Origin: an uncultured Piscinibacter sp.
Lineage (GTDB): Bacteria; Pseudomonadota; Gammaproteobacteria; Burkholderiales; Burkholderiaceae_C
Direction of reading: 5' to 3'
DNA: 64,000 bases
Assembly: GCF_937952055.1 (NCBI RefSeq)
Contig: NZ_CALFYO010000020.1
Coordinates: 620,001 to 684,000 of the forward strand
In this document: piece after piece, positions 41,191 through 49,948 of the stretch
Numbering within the stretch: the stretch's first letter is position 1
Layout: each line of letters starts with the position of its first letter
Notes under the pieces: generated by a model
What the model saw: the letters and a program-made list of their open reading frames with translations, nothing else
Told to the model about the DNA's origin: nothing
Database searches by the model: none
Translations under genes and position numbers: made by a program

Positions 41191-42387
41191 TCAGCGCAGC
41201 GGGCGCACGGCATCGAAGCTGAACGCCGTGGCGCGCTGCGGCAGCGCCCACACCGTGTCGCCGCCGAGCGCCAGCACGTCCGGACGGCCATCGCCGGTCA
41301 CGTCCGCGATCGCCACCGGCGCGATGGCCGCCGGCATGTCGATCGTCGCCTCGAGTTGCAGCGCCGGCGGCGCGAGCTGGCGCTGCACGATCACCTGCTG
41401 GCGCACCGCGCCCGCGCCTTCCGGCCAGAAGCCTCCGCGGGCAAGGTCGATCAGGCCGTCACCGTTGAGATCGCCCAGCGCGGCAGCGGACAGTCCGGCG
41501 TGTGCCGCGCCGGTTCGCACGAGCGGCTGGAACAAGTCCCCCGCGCCATCGCGAAGCAGCAGGCCGACCTCGCTGGCGAGCACGTCGCCTTCGTCGTTCG
41601 GGCCGTATACGAACATCAGATCGCTGCGCCCGTCACCGTCCAGGTCGGCCGCCGCGAGGTGATCCACCGAACCGCCGCCCGCGGTGCTGGCGACCGGCCG
41701 CGGCGCCGCGAAGCCGTCGTCGGTCTGCAGCAGCACGCTGACGCGTTCACCCCCGCCCGCAGCGAGATCGAAGCGGCCGTCGCCGTCGAGATCCGCCGCA
41801 GCGACTTCGAACACCCCGTGGCCGGCGTCCAGCGGCTGCGGCGCCAGGAAGCGGCCGCTCTGGGTGGGATCCTGCCGCAGCAGCTGCATCGGCTGGCCGC
41901 TGGCGACGATGTCCAGCCGTGCGTCGCCGTCGAAATCGCCGAGGGCCACGGTATAGGCACCCGCCGCCGCGTCCAGCATGACGGGCGCGAGGAACTCGCC
42001 CGGCCGGGCAGGATCCTGGCGCAACCAGGACAGTTGCGTCAGGTCGGGATGCGTGACGACCAGGTCGGGGTGGCCGTCGCCGTCCAGGTCGCCAAGCGCG
42101 AAGCGCCACGGATAGCGCGCCAGGACATGGTCCATCGGTGCGGCGAAGACACCCGGCGCCGTCTGGCGGTAGACCTTCAGATGGCCGATCTGGCGCTCGA
42201 AGCTCTCGATGCGGGTCGACAGCGTGATGACCTCGGCCAAGCCGTCGCCATCCAGGTCGGCCGAGGCGACCTGCGTGCCGACCCAGTAGGCATCGATGCC
42301 GCCGCCTCCGCCGCCGCAGCCGCTGACGGAACCCGCCAGAAGGCCGGCGGCGGCCCAGGCGCGCACGGCAGGTGACAGCCCTCTCAT
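41191..42387 (-). CDS. FG-GAP/VCBS-repeat lipoprotein (predicted seven-bladed propeller)
   Basis: 398 residues from ATG 42387 (GGGAG upstream). The signal peptide ends in a lipobox SVSGC with C24, followed by a poly-Gly tract. The mature domain carries seven DxDxDG-like calcium loops (such as DLDGDGLAE, DLDGDGHPD, DFDGDARLD, DLNGDGLID, DVTGDGRPD), spaced as in an integrin-alpha-type propeller. It should be an outer- or inner-membrane-anchored periplasmic or surface protein, possibly binding a ligand. Function unknown. It lies on the opposite strand between ribF and ileS, breaking a gene order that is usually conserved. Confidence 0.8.
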   Translation of the reverse strand: MRGLSPAVRAWAAAGLLAGSVSGCGGGGGGIDAYWVGTQVASADLDGDGLAEVITLSTRIESFERQIGHLKVYRQTAPGVFAAPMDHVLARYPWRFALGDLDGDGHPDLVVTHPDLTQLSWLRQDPARPGEFLAPVMLDAAAGAYTVALGDFDGDARLDIVASGQPMQLLRQDPTQSGRFLAPQPLDAGHGVFEVAAADLDGDGRFDLAAGGGERVSVLLQTDDGFAAPRPVASTAGGGSVDHLAAADLDGDGRSDLMFVYGPNDEGDVLASEVGLLLRDGAGDLFQPLVRTGAAHAGLSAAALGDLNGDGLIDLARGGFWPEGAGAVRQQVIVQRQLAPPALQLEATIDMPAAIAPVAIADVTGDGRPDVLALGGDTVWALPQRATAFSFDAVRPLR

Positions 42388-42445
42388 CCACGGCTCCCGA
42401 AGTACCGGTCTCCTTGTAGCAACGCCGGCGCGGCTTCGACTTGCG

Positions 42446-42490
42446 CCACGGCAGGCCGTCTGCCGTGGGCTGCAGCCCGCCCGGTAGAAT
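42446..42490 (+). promoter_or_regulatory. Nested palindromes and TAGAAT before the ileS leader
   Basis: An 8-bp-arm dyad CCACGGCA-N7-TGCCGTGG (42446-42468) overlaps the 12-bp palindrome GGGCTGCAGCCC (42467-42478), and TAGAAT (42485-42490) follows. TAGAAT is 5 of 6 matches to -10; the -35 is weak. This is the probable promoter for ileS-lspA, perhaps with an operator. The minus-strand lipoprotein promoter must lie here as well. Confidence 0.4.
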
Positions 42491-42496
42491 CGACCC

Positions 42497-42589
42497 ATGG
42501 TCTCCCGCCTCCTCTCCCTGCCCTGCCCGCGCGGGCATGCGGCCGTCCGTCGGCAGACCACGCGCGACCGAATTCAGCGCTCGCGCTGA
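42497..42589 (+). CDS. Possible leaderless 30-codon upstream ORF (ileS leader)
   Basis: An ATG lies 6 nt after TAGAAT and opens a 30-codon frame, starting MVSRLLSLPCPRG, ending at TGA 71 bp before ileS. It is basic and rich in Arg, Leu and Pro, with a single Ile, so it is not an obvious Ile attenuator peptide. The existence of a translated product is uncertain; it could equally be the untranslated leader of ileS. Confidence 0.25.
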   Translation: MVSRLLSLPCPRGHAAVRRQTTRDRIQRSR

Positions 42590-42659
42590 ACCTGCGACTC
42601 CGGTGCGCTGCACCGGCCCCGGAACCACGAGGCGCGTCAGCACGCGACGCGCGATCGCC

Positions 42660-45506
42660 ATGACCGATTCCAACGAACGCCCCGTCGACTACCGCGCGAC
42701 GCTGAACCTGCCCGACACGCCCTTCCCGATGCGCGGCGACCTCGCCAAGCGCGAGCCGGGCTGGGTGAAGGAGTGGGACGAGCAGGGCATCTACAAGACA
42801 CTGCGCGACGCCCGTCACGGCGCGCCGCTGTTCGTGCTGCACGACGGCCCGCCCTATGCCAACGGCGCCATCCACATGGGCCACGCCGTCAACAAGGTGC
42901 TCAAGGACATGATCGTCAAGGCGCGCCAGCTCAAGGGCTTCGACGCGCAGTACGTGCCGGGATGGGACTGCCACGGCCTGCCGATCGAGAACGCGATCGA
43001 GAAGAAGCACGGCCGCAACCTCAGCCGCGACGACATGCAGGCGAAGAGCCGCGCCTATGCCACCGAGCAGATCGCGCTGCAGATGGCCGATTTCAAGCGC
43101 CTGGGCGTGCTCGGCGACTGGGCAGACCGCTACGCCACCATGGATCCGGCCAACGAGGCCGGCGAGATCCGCGCGTTCAAGCGCGTCATCGAGCGCGGCT
43201 TCGTCTACCGCGGCCTGAAGCCCGTGTACTGGTGCTTCGACTGCGGCAGTTCGCTCGCCGAGTTCGAGATCGAGTACGCCGACAAGAAGAGCCAGACGCT
43301 GGACGTCGGCTTCCTGTGCGCCGAGCCCGAGCGCCTGGCCAGCGCCTTCGGCCTGACGAAGCTGGAGAAGGACGCCTTCGCGGTGATCTGGACCACCACG
43401 GCGTGGACGATCCCGGCCAACCAGGCGCTCAACCTCAACCCGACGCTGGAGTACGCACTGGTCGATACCGAGCGCGGCCTCTTGGTGCTGGCTGCGTCCC
43501 TGGTCGAGAAGTGCCGGGCCCGCTTCGGTCTGACCGGCCAGGTGCTGGCCACCGTCACCGGCGAGAAGCTGGGCGGCATCCACTTCCGCCACCCTCTCGC
43601 CCATGTTGACAAGGGCTACGACCGCCTCAGCCCGGTCTACCTGGCCGACTACGCGACGGCGGACGACGGCACCGGCATCGTGCACAGCTCGCCGGCCTAC
43701 GGCCTGGACGACTTCAACTCGTGCGTCGCGCACGGCATGAAGTACGACGACATCCTCAACCCGGTGCAGGGTAACGGCAGCTACGCGCACGACTTCCCGC
43801 TGTTCGGCGGCCAGAACATCTGGAAGGCCGTGCCGGTGATCATCGAGGCGCTGAAGAGCGCCGGGCGCCTGTTCGCCACCGAGACCATCACGCACAGCTA
43901 CCCGCACTGCTGGCGCCACAAGAGCCCGGTGATCTACCGCGCCGCAGCGCAGTGGTTCGTGCGCATGGACGCGGGCGAAGGCGTGTTCACCAAGGACAAG
44001 GCGCCGCGTACGCTGCGCCAGATGGCACTGGACGCGATCGACCAGACCGGCTTCTTCCCGGAGAACGGCCGCGCACGGCTGCGCGACATGATCGCCAACC
44101 GGCCCGACTGGTGCATCTCGCGCCAGCGCAGCTGGGGCGTGCCGCTGCCCTTCTTCCTGCACAAGGACACGGGCGAACTGCACCCGCGCACGATGGACAT
44201 CCTCGACCAGGCGGCGGACATCGTCGAGCGCGGCGGCATCGAGGCCTGGAGCCGCATGACGACCGAGCAGATCCTCGGCGCCGAGGATGCGGCGCACTAC
44301 ACCAAGAGCAGCGACATCCTCGAGGTCTGGTTCGACTCCGGCTCGACCTTCTGGCACGTGCTGCGTGGCCAGCATCCGGAAGGCTTCCACCAGGAGGGAC
44401 CGGAGGCCGATCTCTACCTCGAAGGCCACGATCAGCACCGCGGCTGGTTCCACTCGTCGCTGCTGCTGGCTTGCGCGCTGTTCGGCCGCGCGCCCTATCG
44501 CGGCCTGCTGACCCATGGCTTCACGGTGGACAGCCAGGGCCGCAAGATGAGCAAGTCGCTGGGCAACGGCATCGAGCCGCAGAAGGTGAGCTCGACGCTG
44601 GGCGCCGAGATCATCCGGCTGTGGGTGGCGGCGAGCGACTACTCGGGCGACATCGCCGGCGACGACAAGATCCTCGCCCGCGTGGTCGATGCCTACCGTC
44701 GCATCCGCAACACGCTGCGCTTCCTGCTCGCCAACACCAGCGACTTCGATCCTGCCCAGGATGCGGTCGCGCCCGCGGAGATGCTGGAGATCGACCGCTG
44801 GGCGCTGTCGCGCGCGGCGCAGTTCCAGGCTGAGGTGCTGCAGCACTACGAGATCTACGAGTTCCACCCGGTGGTTGCCAAGCTGCAGGTGTTCTGCAGC
44901 GAGGACCTCGGTGCCTTCTACCTCGACGTGCTGAAGGACCGCCTCTACACCACCGCGCCGAAATCGCTGGCACGCCGCTCGGCGCAGACCGCGTTGTGGC
45001 AACTCACCCACGCGATGCTGCGCTGGATGGCCCCCTTCCTCAGCTTCACCGCCGAGGAGGCGTGGAAGTTGTTCGCGCCGGGGGCATCCGCCTCGATCTT
45101 CACCGAGACCTACTGGAACTTCGATGCGCCCGACGAGGTGCTGCTGGCGAAGTGGACGCGCATCCGCGAGATCCGCGACCTGGCGAACAAGGAGATCGAG
45201 GCGGTGCGCAGCGCGGGCCAGGTCGGCTCGTCGCTGCAGGCCAACCTGAAGATCACCGCCGGCGCCGCCGACCACGCGCTGCTCGCCGCGCTGGGCGACG
45301 ACCTGCGCTTCGTCACCATCACCTCGGCGGTCGCGCTGGCCGAAGGATCGGAACTGACCGTGCAGGTCACCCCGTCGAGTGCCACCAAGTGCGAACGCTG
45401 CTGGCACTGGCGCGACGACGTCGGCCACGACGGCGCGCACCCGACGATCTGCGGCCGCTGCACCGGCAACCTCTTCGGCGCCGGCGAAACGCGCAAGGTG
45501 GCCTGA
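42660..45506 (+). CDS. ileS: Isoleucyl-tRNA synthetase
   Basis: 948 residues. Class I signatures are PYANGAIHMGH (HIGH motif) and the KMSKS loop GRKMSKSLGN. The editing (CP1) domain includes WTTTAWTIPANQALNLNP. The C-terminus carries the four-Cys zinc motif CERCWHW...CGRC found in the eubacterial enzyme. It attaches Ile to tRNA-Ile and edits mischarged Val in the cytoplasm. Its start is 272 bp from the divergent lipoprotein gene. lspA follows after 2 bp. Confidence 0.97.
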   Translation: MTDSNERPVDYRATLNLPDTPFPMRGDLAKREPGWVKEWDEQGIYKTLRDARHGAPLFVLHDGPPYANGAIHMGHAVNKVLKDMIVKARQLKGFDAQYVPGWDCHGLPIENAIEKKHGRNLSRDDMQAKSRAYATEQIALQMADFKRLGVLGDWADRYATMDPANEAGEIRAFKRVIERGFVYRGLKPVYWCFDCGSSLAEFEIEYADKKSQTLDVGFLCAEPERLASAFGLTKLEKDAFAVIWTTTAWTIPANQALNLNPTLEYALVDTERGLLVLAASLVEKCRARFGLTGQVLATVTGEKLGGIHFRHPLAHVDKGYDRLSPVYLADYATADDGTGIVHSSPAYGLDDFNSCVAHGMKYDDILNPVQGNGSYAHDFPLFGGQNIWKAVPVIIEALKSAGRLFATETITHSYPHCWRHKSPVIYRAAAQWFVRMDAGEGVFTKDKAPRTLRQMALDAIDQTGFFPENGRARLRDMIANRPDWCISRQRSWGVPLPFFLHKDTGELHPRTMDILDQAADIVERGGIEAWSRMTTEQILGAEDAAHYTKSSDILEVWFDSGSTFWHVLRGQHPEGFHQEGPEADLYLEGHDQHRGWFHSSLLLACALFGRAPYRGLLTHGFTVDSQGRKMSKSLGNGIEPQKVSSTLGAEIIRLWVAASDYSGDIAGDDKILARVVDAYRRIRNTLRFLLANTSDFDPAQDAVAPAEMLEIDRWALSRAAQFQAEVLQHYEIYEFHPVVAKLQVFCSEDLGAFYLDVLKDRLYTTAPKSLARRSAQTALWQLTHAMLRWMAPFLSFTAEEAWKLFAPGASASIFTETYWNFDAPDEVLLAKWTRIREIRDLANKEIEAVRSAGQVGSSLQANLKITAGAADHALLAALGDDLRFVTITSAVALAEGSELTVQVTPSSATKCERCWHWRDDVGHDGAHPTICGRCTGNLFGAGETRKVA

Positions 45507-45508
45507 CC

Positions 45509-45997
45509 ATGGCATGGCAGAAGTCCGGCAGCCCGCTGCTGCCCTGGCTGGGCATCGCGCTGGCGATCATCCTGCTCGACCAGTTCAGCAAGACGCTGAT
45601 CCTCGGCTACTTCCAGCTCGGCGACAGCCTCGGCGTCACCTCGTTCTTCAACCTCGTGCGCGTGCACAACACCGGCGCGGCCTTCTCCTTCCTCGCCGGC
45701 GCGTCGGGCTGGCAGCGCTGGTTCTTCATCGGCCTGGGTGTCGTCGCCGCCGTCTTCATCGTCTGGATGCTGCGCAGCCACGGCGGCCAGCGCATGTTCG
45801 CCTGGGCGCTGTCGCTGATCCTCGGCGGCGCCCTGGGCAACGTGACCGACCGGCTGCTGCACGGCTACGTGGTGGACTTCGTCCAGGTCCACTACGGCGG
45901 CTGGTACTTCCCGTCGTTCAACATCGCCGACAGCGCCATCACCGTGGGTGCCGGCCTGCTGATCCTCGACGAGTTGCTGCGCGTCAGGCGCAGCTGA
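45509..45997 (+). CDS. lspA: Lipoprotein signal peptidase (signal peptidase II)
   Basis: 162 residues, four membrane segments. The conserved blocks DQFSKTLIL, VHNTGAAFSFLA, GALGNVTDRL with VVDF and FNIADSAI are present; D123 and D141 form the catalytic aspartyl dyad by alignment. The enzyme cleaves the signal peptide of prolipoproteins in the inner membrane. It is co-transcribed with ileS. Lipoprotein substrates encoded in this same window include the FG-GAP and YfiB proteins. Confidence 0.95.
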   Translation: MAWQKSGSPLLPWLGIALAIILLDQFSKTLILGYFQLGDSLGVTSFFNLVRVHNTGAAFSFLAGASGWQRWFFIGLGVVAAVFIVWMLRSHGGQRMFAWALSLILGGALGNVTDRLLHGYVVDFVQVHYGGWYFPSFNIADSAITVGAGLLILDELLRVRRS

Positions 45998-46000
45998 CGC

Positions 46001-46006
46001 GATACT
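46001..46006 (+). promoter_or_regulatory. GATACT 7 nt before the ubiB start
   Basis: A -10-like element in the short gap between lspA and ubiB, with no Shine-Dalgarno sequence following. It could supply a near-leaderless ubiB message in addition to read-through from ileS-lspA. The -35 is not convincing. Confidence 0.25.
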
Positions 46007-46013
46007 GCGCGCC

Positions 46014-47711
46014 ATGCTGATCGAGACCCTCGGCGCCGCACGCGACCTGGGCCGGCTCAACGAGATCGCCGGCGTCTTCATCCGTCACGGCTTCGGCGAC
46101 ACCGTGCGCAGGCTCGGACTGGCCGACGCACTGGAACGCGCCGGCCACGTGCTGCACCGCGACCACGCCGCCGACCTCGCGCGCCTCGAACCGCCGGTGC
46201 AGGTGCGACTCGCGTTGGAGGAACTCGGCCCCACTTTCGTCAAGCTCGGCCAGATCCTCGCCGGCCGGGCCGACCTGTTCGGCCCGGACTGGATCGCCGA
46301 GTTCTCGCGCCTGCACAGCCAGGTGCCGGCGGTGCCGCTGGAGACCCTGCGCGGGCAGCTGCGCGAGGATCTCGGCGACGAGCCGGAAGCCGTCTTCGAG
46401 CGCTTCGATGCCGAGCCGCTCGCCGCCGCGTCGATTGCGCAGGTGCACCGCGCCCGGCTGAAGGACGGCAGCGAGGTGGTGGTGAAGATTCGCCGCCCCG
46501 GCATCCGGGAAATCGTCGAGGCCGACCTGCGCCTGCTCGACCGCCTGGCCGCGATGGCCGAGGCCGAGGCGCCGGCACTGCAGCCCTATCGACCGAAGCA
46601 GTTGGTGCGCGAGCTGGCGCGCTCGCTGCAGCGCGAGATGGACCTGGCCGCCGAATGCCACAACGCCGAGCGCATTGCCGGCAACCTGGCGGTGCTGCCG
46701 TTCGTGACGATCCCCAAGGTGCATTGGCAGCACACGCACGAGCGCATCAACGTGCAGGAGTGCATCGAGGGCATCCCGGGCAGCGACCTCGAGCGCGTCA
46801 GCGCCGAGGGGCTGGACCGGCCGCTGCTCGCCCGACGCGGCGCGCAGGCGGTGCTGAAGATGATCGTCGAGGACGGCTTCTTCCATGCCGACCCGCACCC
46901 GGGCAATGTCTTCTACCTGAGCGGCAACCGCCTCGCCTTCATCGACTTCGGCATGGTCGGCCGCCTCACCATGAGACGCCGCGAGGAGCTGCTGGCGCTG
47001 CTGCTCGGCCTGGTCGAGCGCCAGCCGCAGGCGGTGGCCGACGTGCTGCTCGACTGGACCGGGGACGAGCACGGCGCCAACCTGAGCGCACTCGAAGGCG
47101 AGATCGAGGCCTTCGTCGACCAGTACCACGGCACGCCGCTGGCCGAACTTCACCTCGGCCAGATGCTCGCCGACGTGACCACCATCCTGCGCGAGCACCG
47201 CCTCGCGCTGCCCGCCGACCTGGCCCTGCTCATCAAGGCCTTCATCTCGCTGGAGGGCATGGGCCGCGGTCTGGACCCCGGATTTCACATGGCCAGCGAG
47301 GCGCTGCCGCTGCTGCGCCAGGTGCTGCGAGCACGCTACAAGCCGCAGGCGATCGGCAAGCGCGCCTGGCAGACCCTGCGCGATGCCTTGGCCATGGCCG
47401 AGCGGCTGCCGCACGACGTGTCGCGTGCGCTGCGCAACCTGCGCCGCGGCCGCATGCAGCTGCACATCGACCTCGCGCACCTCAAGCGTGTCGGTGACCA
47501 GCTCGACCGCGCAGCCAACCGGCTCTCGCTGGCGCTGGTGATCGCCGCGCTGATCATCGGCTCGTCGATCGTCATGACGGTGAAGGGCGGACCCACGTTG
47601 TTCGGTCTGCCGGCCTTCGGCTTCCTCGGCTTCAGCGGCGCGGTGCTGGGCGGCTTGTGGCTGGTCCGATCGATCTGGCGCAGCACCCATCACCGCGACG
47701 GGGAAGATTGA
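46014..47711 (+). CDS. ubiB: UbiB/AarF/ABC1 atypical kinase-like protein
   Basis: 565 residues. The family KxGQ motif is in FVKLGQILAGRADL, and the ATP-binding core has IAQVHRARL, VVVKIRRPG, FFHADPHPGN and DFGMVGR (metal-binding Asp). Two C-terminal hydrophobic segments (LSLALVIAALIIGSSIVM and LPAFGFLGFSGAVLGGLW) anchor it to the inner membrane. Needed for ubiquinone synthesis, probably as an ATPase that handles lipid intermediates. A gene of this type next to lspA or a DUF2189 protein is not diagnostic of function. It may share a transcript with ileS-lspA. Confidence 0.93.
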   Translation: MLIETLGAARDLGRLNEIAGVFIRHGFGDTVRRLGLADALERAGHVLHRDHAADLARLEPPVQVRLALEELGPTFVKLGQILAGRADLFGPDWIAEFSRLHSQVPAVPLETLRGQLREDLGDEPEAVFERFDAEPLAAASIAQVHRARLKDGSEVVVKIRRPGIREIVEADLRLLDRLAAMAEAEAPALQPYRPKQLVRELARSLQREMDLAAECHNAERIAGNLAVLPFVTIPKVHWQHTHERINVQECIEGIPGSDLERVSAEGLDRPLLARRGAQAVLKMIVEDGFFHADPHPGNVFYLSGNRLAFIDFGMVGRLTMRRREELLALLLGLVERQPQAVADVLLDWTGDEHGANLSALEGEIEAFVDQYHGTPLAELHLGQMLADVTTILREHRLALPADLALLIKAFISLEGMGRGLDPGFHMASEALPLLRQVLRARYKPQAIGKRAWQTLRDALAMAERLPHDVSRALRNLRRGRMQLHIDLAHLKRVGDQLDRAANRLSLALVIAALIIGSSIVMTVKGGPTLFGLPAFGFLGFSGAVLGGLWLVRSIWRSTHHRDGED

Positions 47712-47769
47712 CGTTGGTCAAGCCTCGCTAGGGCGGCCCCGATTGCGCGCGGTGCGGCGGCACGGCCCA

Positions 47770-48570
47770 ATGCCCCCCATGGACGACACCTCCGCCGAGC
47801 AGCGCCCCGACTCCATCCTCGACCTGCCGCTGCGACCGCTGCGCGCCGATGACCCGCTGCGCTGGCTGGTGCATGGATGGCGGGACTTCACGCGCGCCCC
47901 GGGCATCGGACTGTTCTACGGGACGTGCTTTGCGGTGATGGGCTGGGTGCTGCTGTGGACCTACCGCCATGCGCCGGCCTGGGTGCTGGCGCTGTCGGCG
48001 GGCTTCCTGCTCGTCGGCCCCTTCCTGTGCCTGGGCCTTTACGACGTGAGCCGCAAGCTCGAGCACGGCGAGCCGCCCGACCTCGGCGCATCGCTCACCG
48101 CCTGGGACACGCGCACCGGCACCATGGCCGTCTTCGGCGGCGTGCTGCTGATCCTCGAGATGATCTGGGGCCGCGCCTCGCTGGTGGTGTTCGCGGTCAG
48201 CTTCGACGGCATGCCGGACTTCAAGGGCTCGCTCGCGGCTCTGCTCGACCCCGAGAACGTCGGTTTCATCGTCGCCTACCTGGCCGTCGGCGCGATCTTC
48301 GCCGGACTGATCTTTGCGATCAGCGTGGTCTCCATTCCGATGATCCTGGACCGTTCGGTCGATGCGGTCAGCGCCGGGCTGACCAGCCTGCGCCTGTGCC
48401 TGACGCAACCCTGGGTGATGCTGATCTGGGGGGCGCTGATCACGCTGCTGGTGGTGCTGGCGATGCTGCCCGGCTTTCTCGGCCTGCTGGTGGTCGGCCC
48501 GGTGCTCGGCCATGCGTCCTGGCATGCCTACCGATGCGCCGTCGGCGAGCTGCCAGCGGGCATCGCCTGA
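47770..48570 (+). CDS. DUF2189 integral membrane protein
   Basis: 266 residues (ATG 47779 would remove three). Six hydrophobic segments are seen. The hallmark block PLRWLVHGWRDFTRAPGIGLFYG starts the membrane region, followed by CLGLYDVSRKLEHGEPPDLG. DUF2189 proteins are inner-membrane proteins of unknown function, often near cytochrome oxidase genes. No such context is visible here. It lies 58 bp after ubiB. Confidence 0.85.
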   Translation: MPPMDDTSAEQRPDSILDLPLRPLRADDPLRWLVHGWRDFTRAPGIGLFYGTCFAVMGWVLLWTYRHAPAWVLALSAGFLLVGPFLCLGLYDVSRKLEHGEPPDLGASLTAWDTRTGTMAVFGGVLLILEMIWGRASLVVFAVSFDGMPDFKGSLAALLDPENVGFIVAYLAVGAIFAGLIFAISVVSIPMILDRSVDAVSAGLTSLRLCLTQPWVMLIWGALITLLVVLAMLPGFLGLLVVGPVLGHASWHAYRCAVGELPAGIA

Positions 48571-48688
48571 CGAATCCCGTCAAACGTCACGTGGCGTCAG
48601 GCCGCCGCCTGGCGCCCGCGTGACTTCCTCACCCCCGCACGACGCGGCGCGAAGGCACAGTGGCCGCACCCCACTGCCGGAGCCCCGC

Positions 48689-49108
48689 ATGCAGCCCTCG
48701 CCAGCCCCTCTCGTCGCCGCCGGCCTGCTGCTGGCCTGGACCGTCGCGCAGGCTGCCGTCCCGGAGCCGTCGATGGCTGCCGACGCCAAGGCCTATCGCC
48801 AGGACGGGGCGCGCCACCTCTATGCGGCCTACAAGGAGCAGATCTTCAAGGGCCGGTTGCCGCCGCTGATCCACGCCATCGTTGTCGCCGAGGTCGACCT
48901 CGACGCCTCCGGCAACGTGCGCGGCGTGCAGATGATCCGCACGCCCAGCCATGCACCCGAGGTGACCGCCCGGGTGCGCGAGATGATCCGCAGGGCCTCG
49001 CCCCTGCCCGCGCCGCGTCGCATGGGCGGCACGAAGTACCTGGACATCTGGCTGGTCGACAAGAGCGGCCGCTTCCAGCTCGATTCACTGACCGAAGGCC
49101 AGGACTGA
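48689..49108 (+). CDS. Small periplasmic protein with a TonB-like C-terminal domain
   Basis: 139 residues from ATG 48689 (an earlier frame opening is not supported). A signal peptide (PLVAAGLLLAWTVAQAAV) is followed by AAYKEQIFKGRLPPLIHAIVVAEVDLDASGNVRGVQMI, which looks like the TonB_C alpha-beta fold, and HAPEVTARVREMIRRASPLPAPRR. It is not a full energy transducer: the Pro-rich spacer and ExbB/ExbD genes are missing. A periplasmic binding role is possible. A single gene. Confidence 0.65.
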   Translation: MQPSPAPLVAAGLLLAWTVAQAAVPEPSMAADAKAYRQDGARHLYAAYKEQIFKGRLPPLIHAIVVAEVDLDASGNVRGVQMIRTPSHAPEVTARVREMIRRASPLPAPRRMGGTKYLDIWLVDKSGRFQLDSLTEGQD

Positions 49109-49160
49109 GCGCACTGGCGCTGTTACGCGCCACGCCGTGGCCGCTCGCCCCCACCCGCCC

Positions 49161-49166
49161 TACAAT
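49161..49166 (+). promoter_or_regulatory. -10 element TACAAT of the small orphan gene
   Basis: TACAAT matches TATAAT at 5 of 6 bases. Expected start near 49173, leaving a leader of about 58 nt with the AGGAAGG ribosome-binding sequence at 49216-49222. The -35 region is GC-rich and without a match. Confidence 0.45.
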
Positions 49167-49230
49167 ACACCCCGTTACAAGACGGCCGGCTCACCGGTCG
49201 CCCATCGTGGTGCCTAGGAAGGGGACGAGC

Positions 49231-49422
49231 ATGAACGAGACTTTGCCCGTGCGCGCTTACCAGGAGTCCCGCATCGAGGACGAGCCCATCCTCGGGCCGG
49301 TGCTGGCCCTGCCCGACGGGCGTATCCAGCCGCTGACCTGGTCGGAACGCGTGCTGCTGGCGCTGCGCCTGACGAACGCCAAGGCGCTCGAAGCGCGCTA
49401 CTACCGGCCGGCCGGCTCCTGA
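49231..49422 (+). CDS. Small conserved-looking protein, function unknown (63 aa)
   Basis: A strong AGGAAGG ribosome-binding sequence lies 8 nt upstream and a good -10 about 65 nt upstream, so expression is likely. The product (MNETLPVRAYQESRIEDEPI to YYRPAGS) has no membrane segment or known motif. It looks like a compact soluble domain: a PILGPVLALPDG-type turn and then a WSERVLLALRLTNAKALEARYY helix. It converges with yfiB, 16 bp between stops. I do not recognise its family. Confidence 0.6.
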   Translation: MNETLPVRAYQESRIEDEPILGPVLALPDGRIQPLTWSERVLLALRLTNAKALEARYYRPAGS

Positions 49423-49438
49423 GTCGGTCGGGTCGACC

Positions 49439-49939
49439 TCAGTCGACCCGCACGATGATGACGACGCGGCGGTTCTGGGCGCGACCCTCCGGCGTGGCGT
49501 TCTCGGCCACTGGCTTGGCAAAGCCATGACCACGGCGCTGGATCGCGCCGTCTCTCAGGCCGCCCTTGGTCAATTGCCGCGCCACCGATTCGGCGCGCCG
49601 CAATGACAGCATGTCGTTGTGCTTGGCGGTGCCGACGTTGTCGGTGTGGCCCTCGACCATCACGTGCTCGATGCCCACCGCGCTCAGCGATCGGGCGACG
49701 TCGGCCACGGCCGTGAGCCCCTCGGGCGACAGTTCGTCGACGTCGATGTCGAACAGCAGCTTCACCCCCAGGTTGAGCTCCCAGTTGCCGTCAGCGGCCA
49801 CGAAGCCGAGGCGCTGCAGCGTGGCCACCTTCTCCGCACGCGCATCGGGCTTGGGCGGCGTCTGGCATCCCGCCAGGGCGGTGGCGAACAGGGCGGCCAG
49901 CACGCGCCGCCGTTTCCTGTCGGGCTCGATCGTTACCAA
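49439..49939 (-). CDS. yfiB: OmpA-domain outer-membrane lipoprotein YfiB
   Basis: 166 residues. The lipobox ALAGC places the lipid on C25. The mature protein is a short linker and an OmpA-like peptidoglycan-binding domain (VMVEGHTDNVGTAKHNDMLSLRRAESVARQL, RGHGFAKPVAENATPEGRAQNRRVVII). By place and composition it is YfiB, which binds peptidoglycan and sequesters YfiR, releasing YfiN. It starts 9 bp after the yfiN stop. Confidence 0.88.
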   Translation of the reverse strand: MVTIEPDRKRRRVLAALFATALAGCQTPPKPDARAEKVATLQRLGFVAADGNWELNLGVKLLFDIDVDELSPEGLTAVADVARSLSAVGIEHVMVEGHTDNVGTAKHNDMLSLRRAESVARQLTKGGLRDGAIQRRGHGFAKPVAENATPEGRAQNRRVVIIVRVD

Positions 49940-49948
49940 TCTCCGCTC

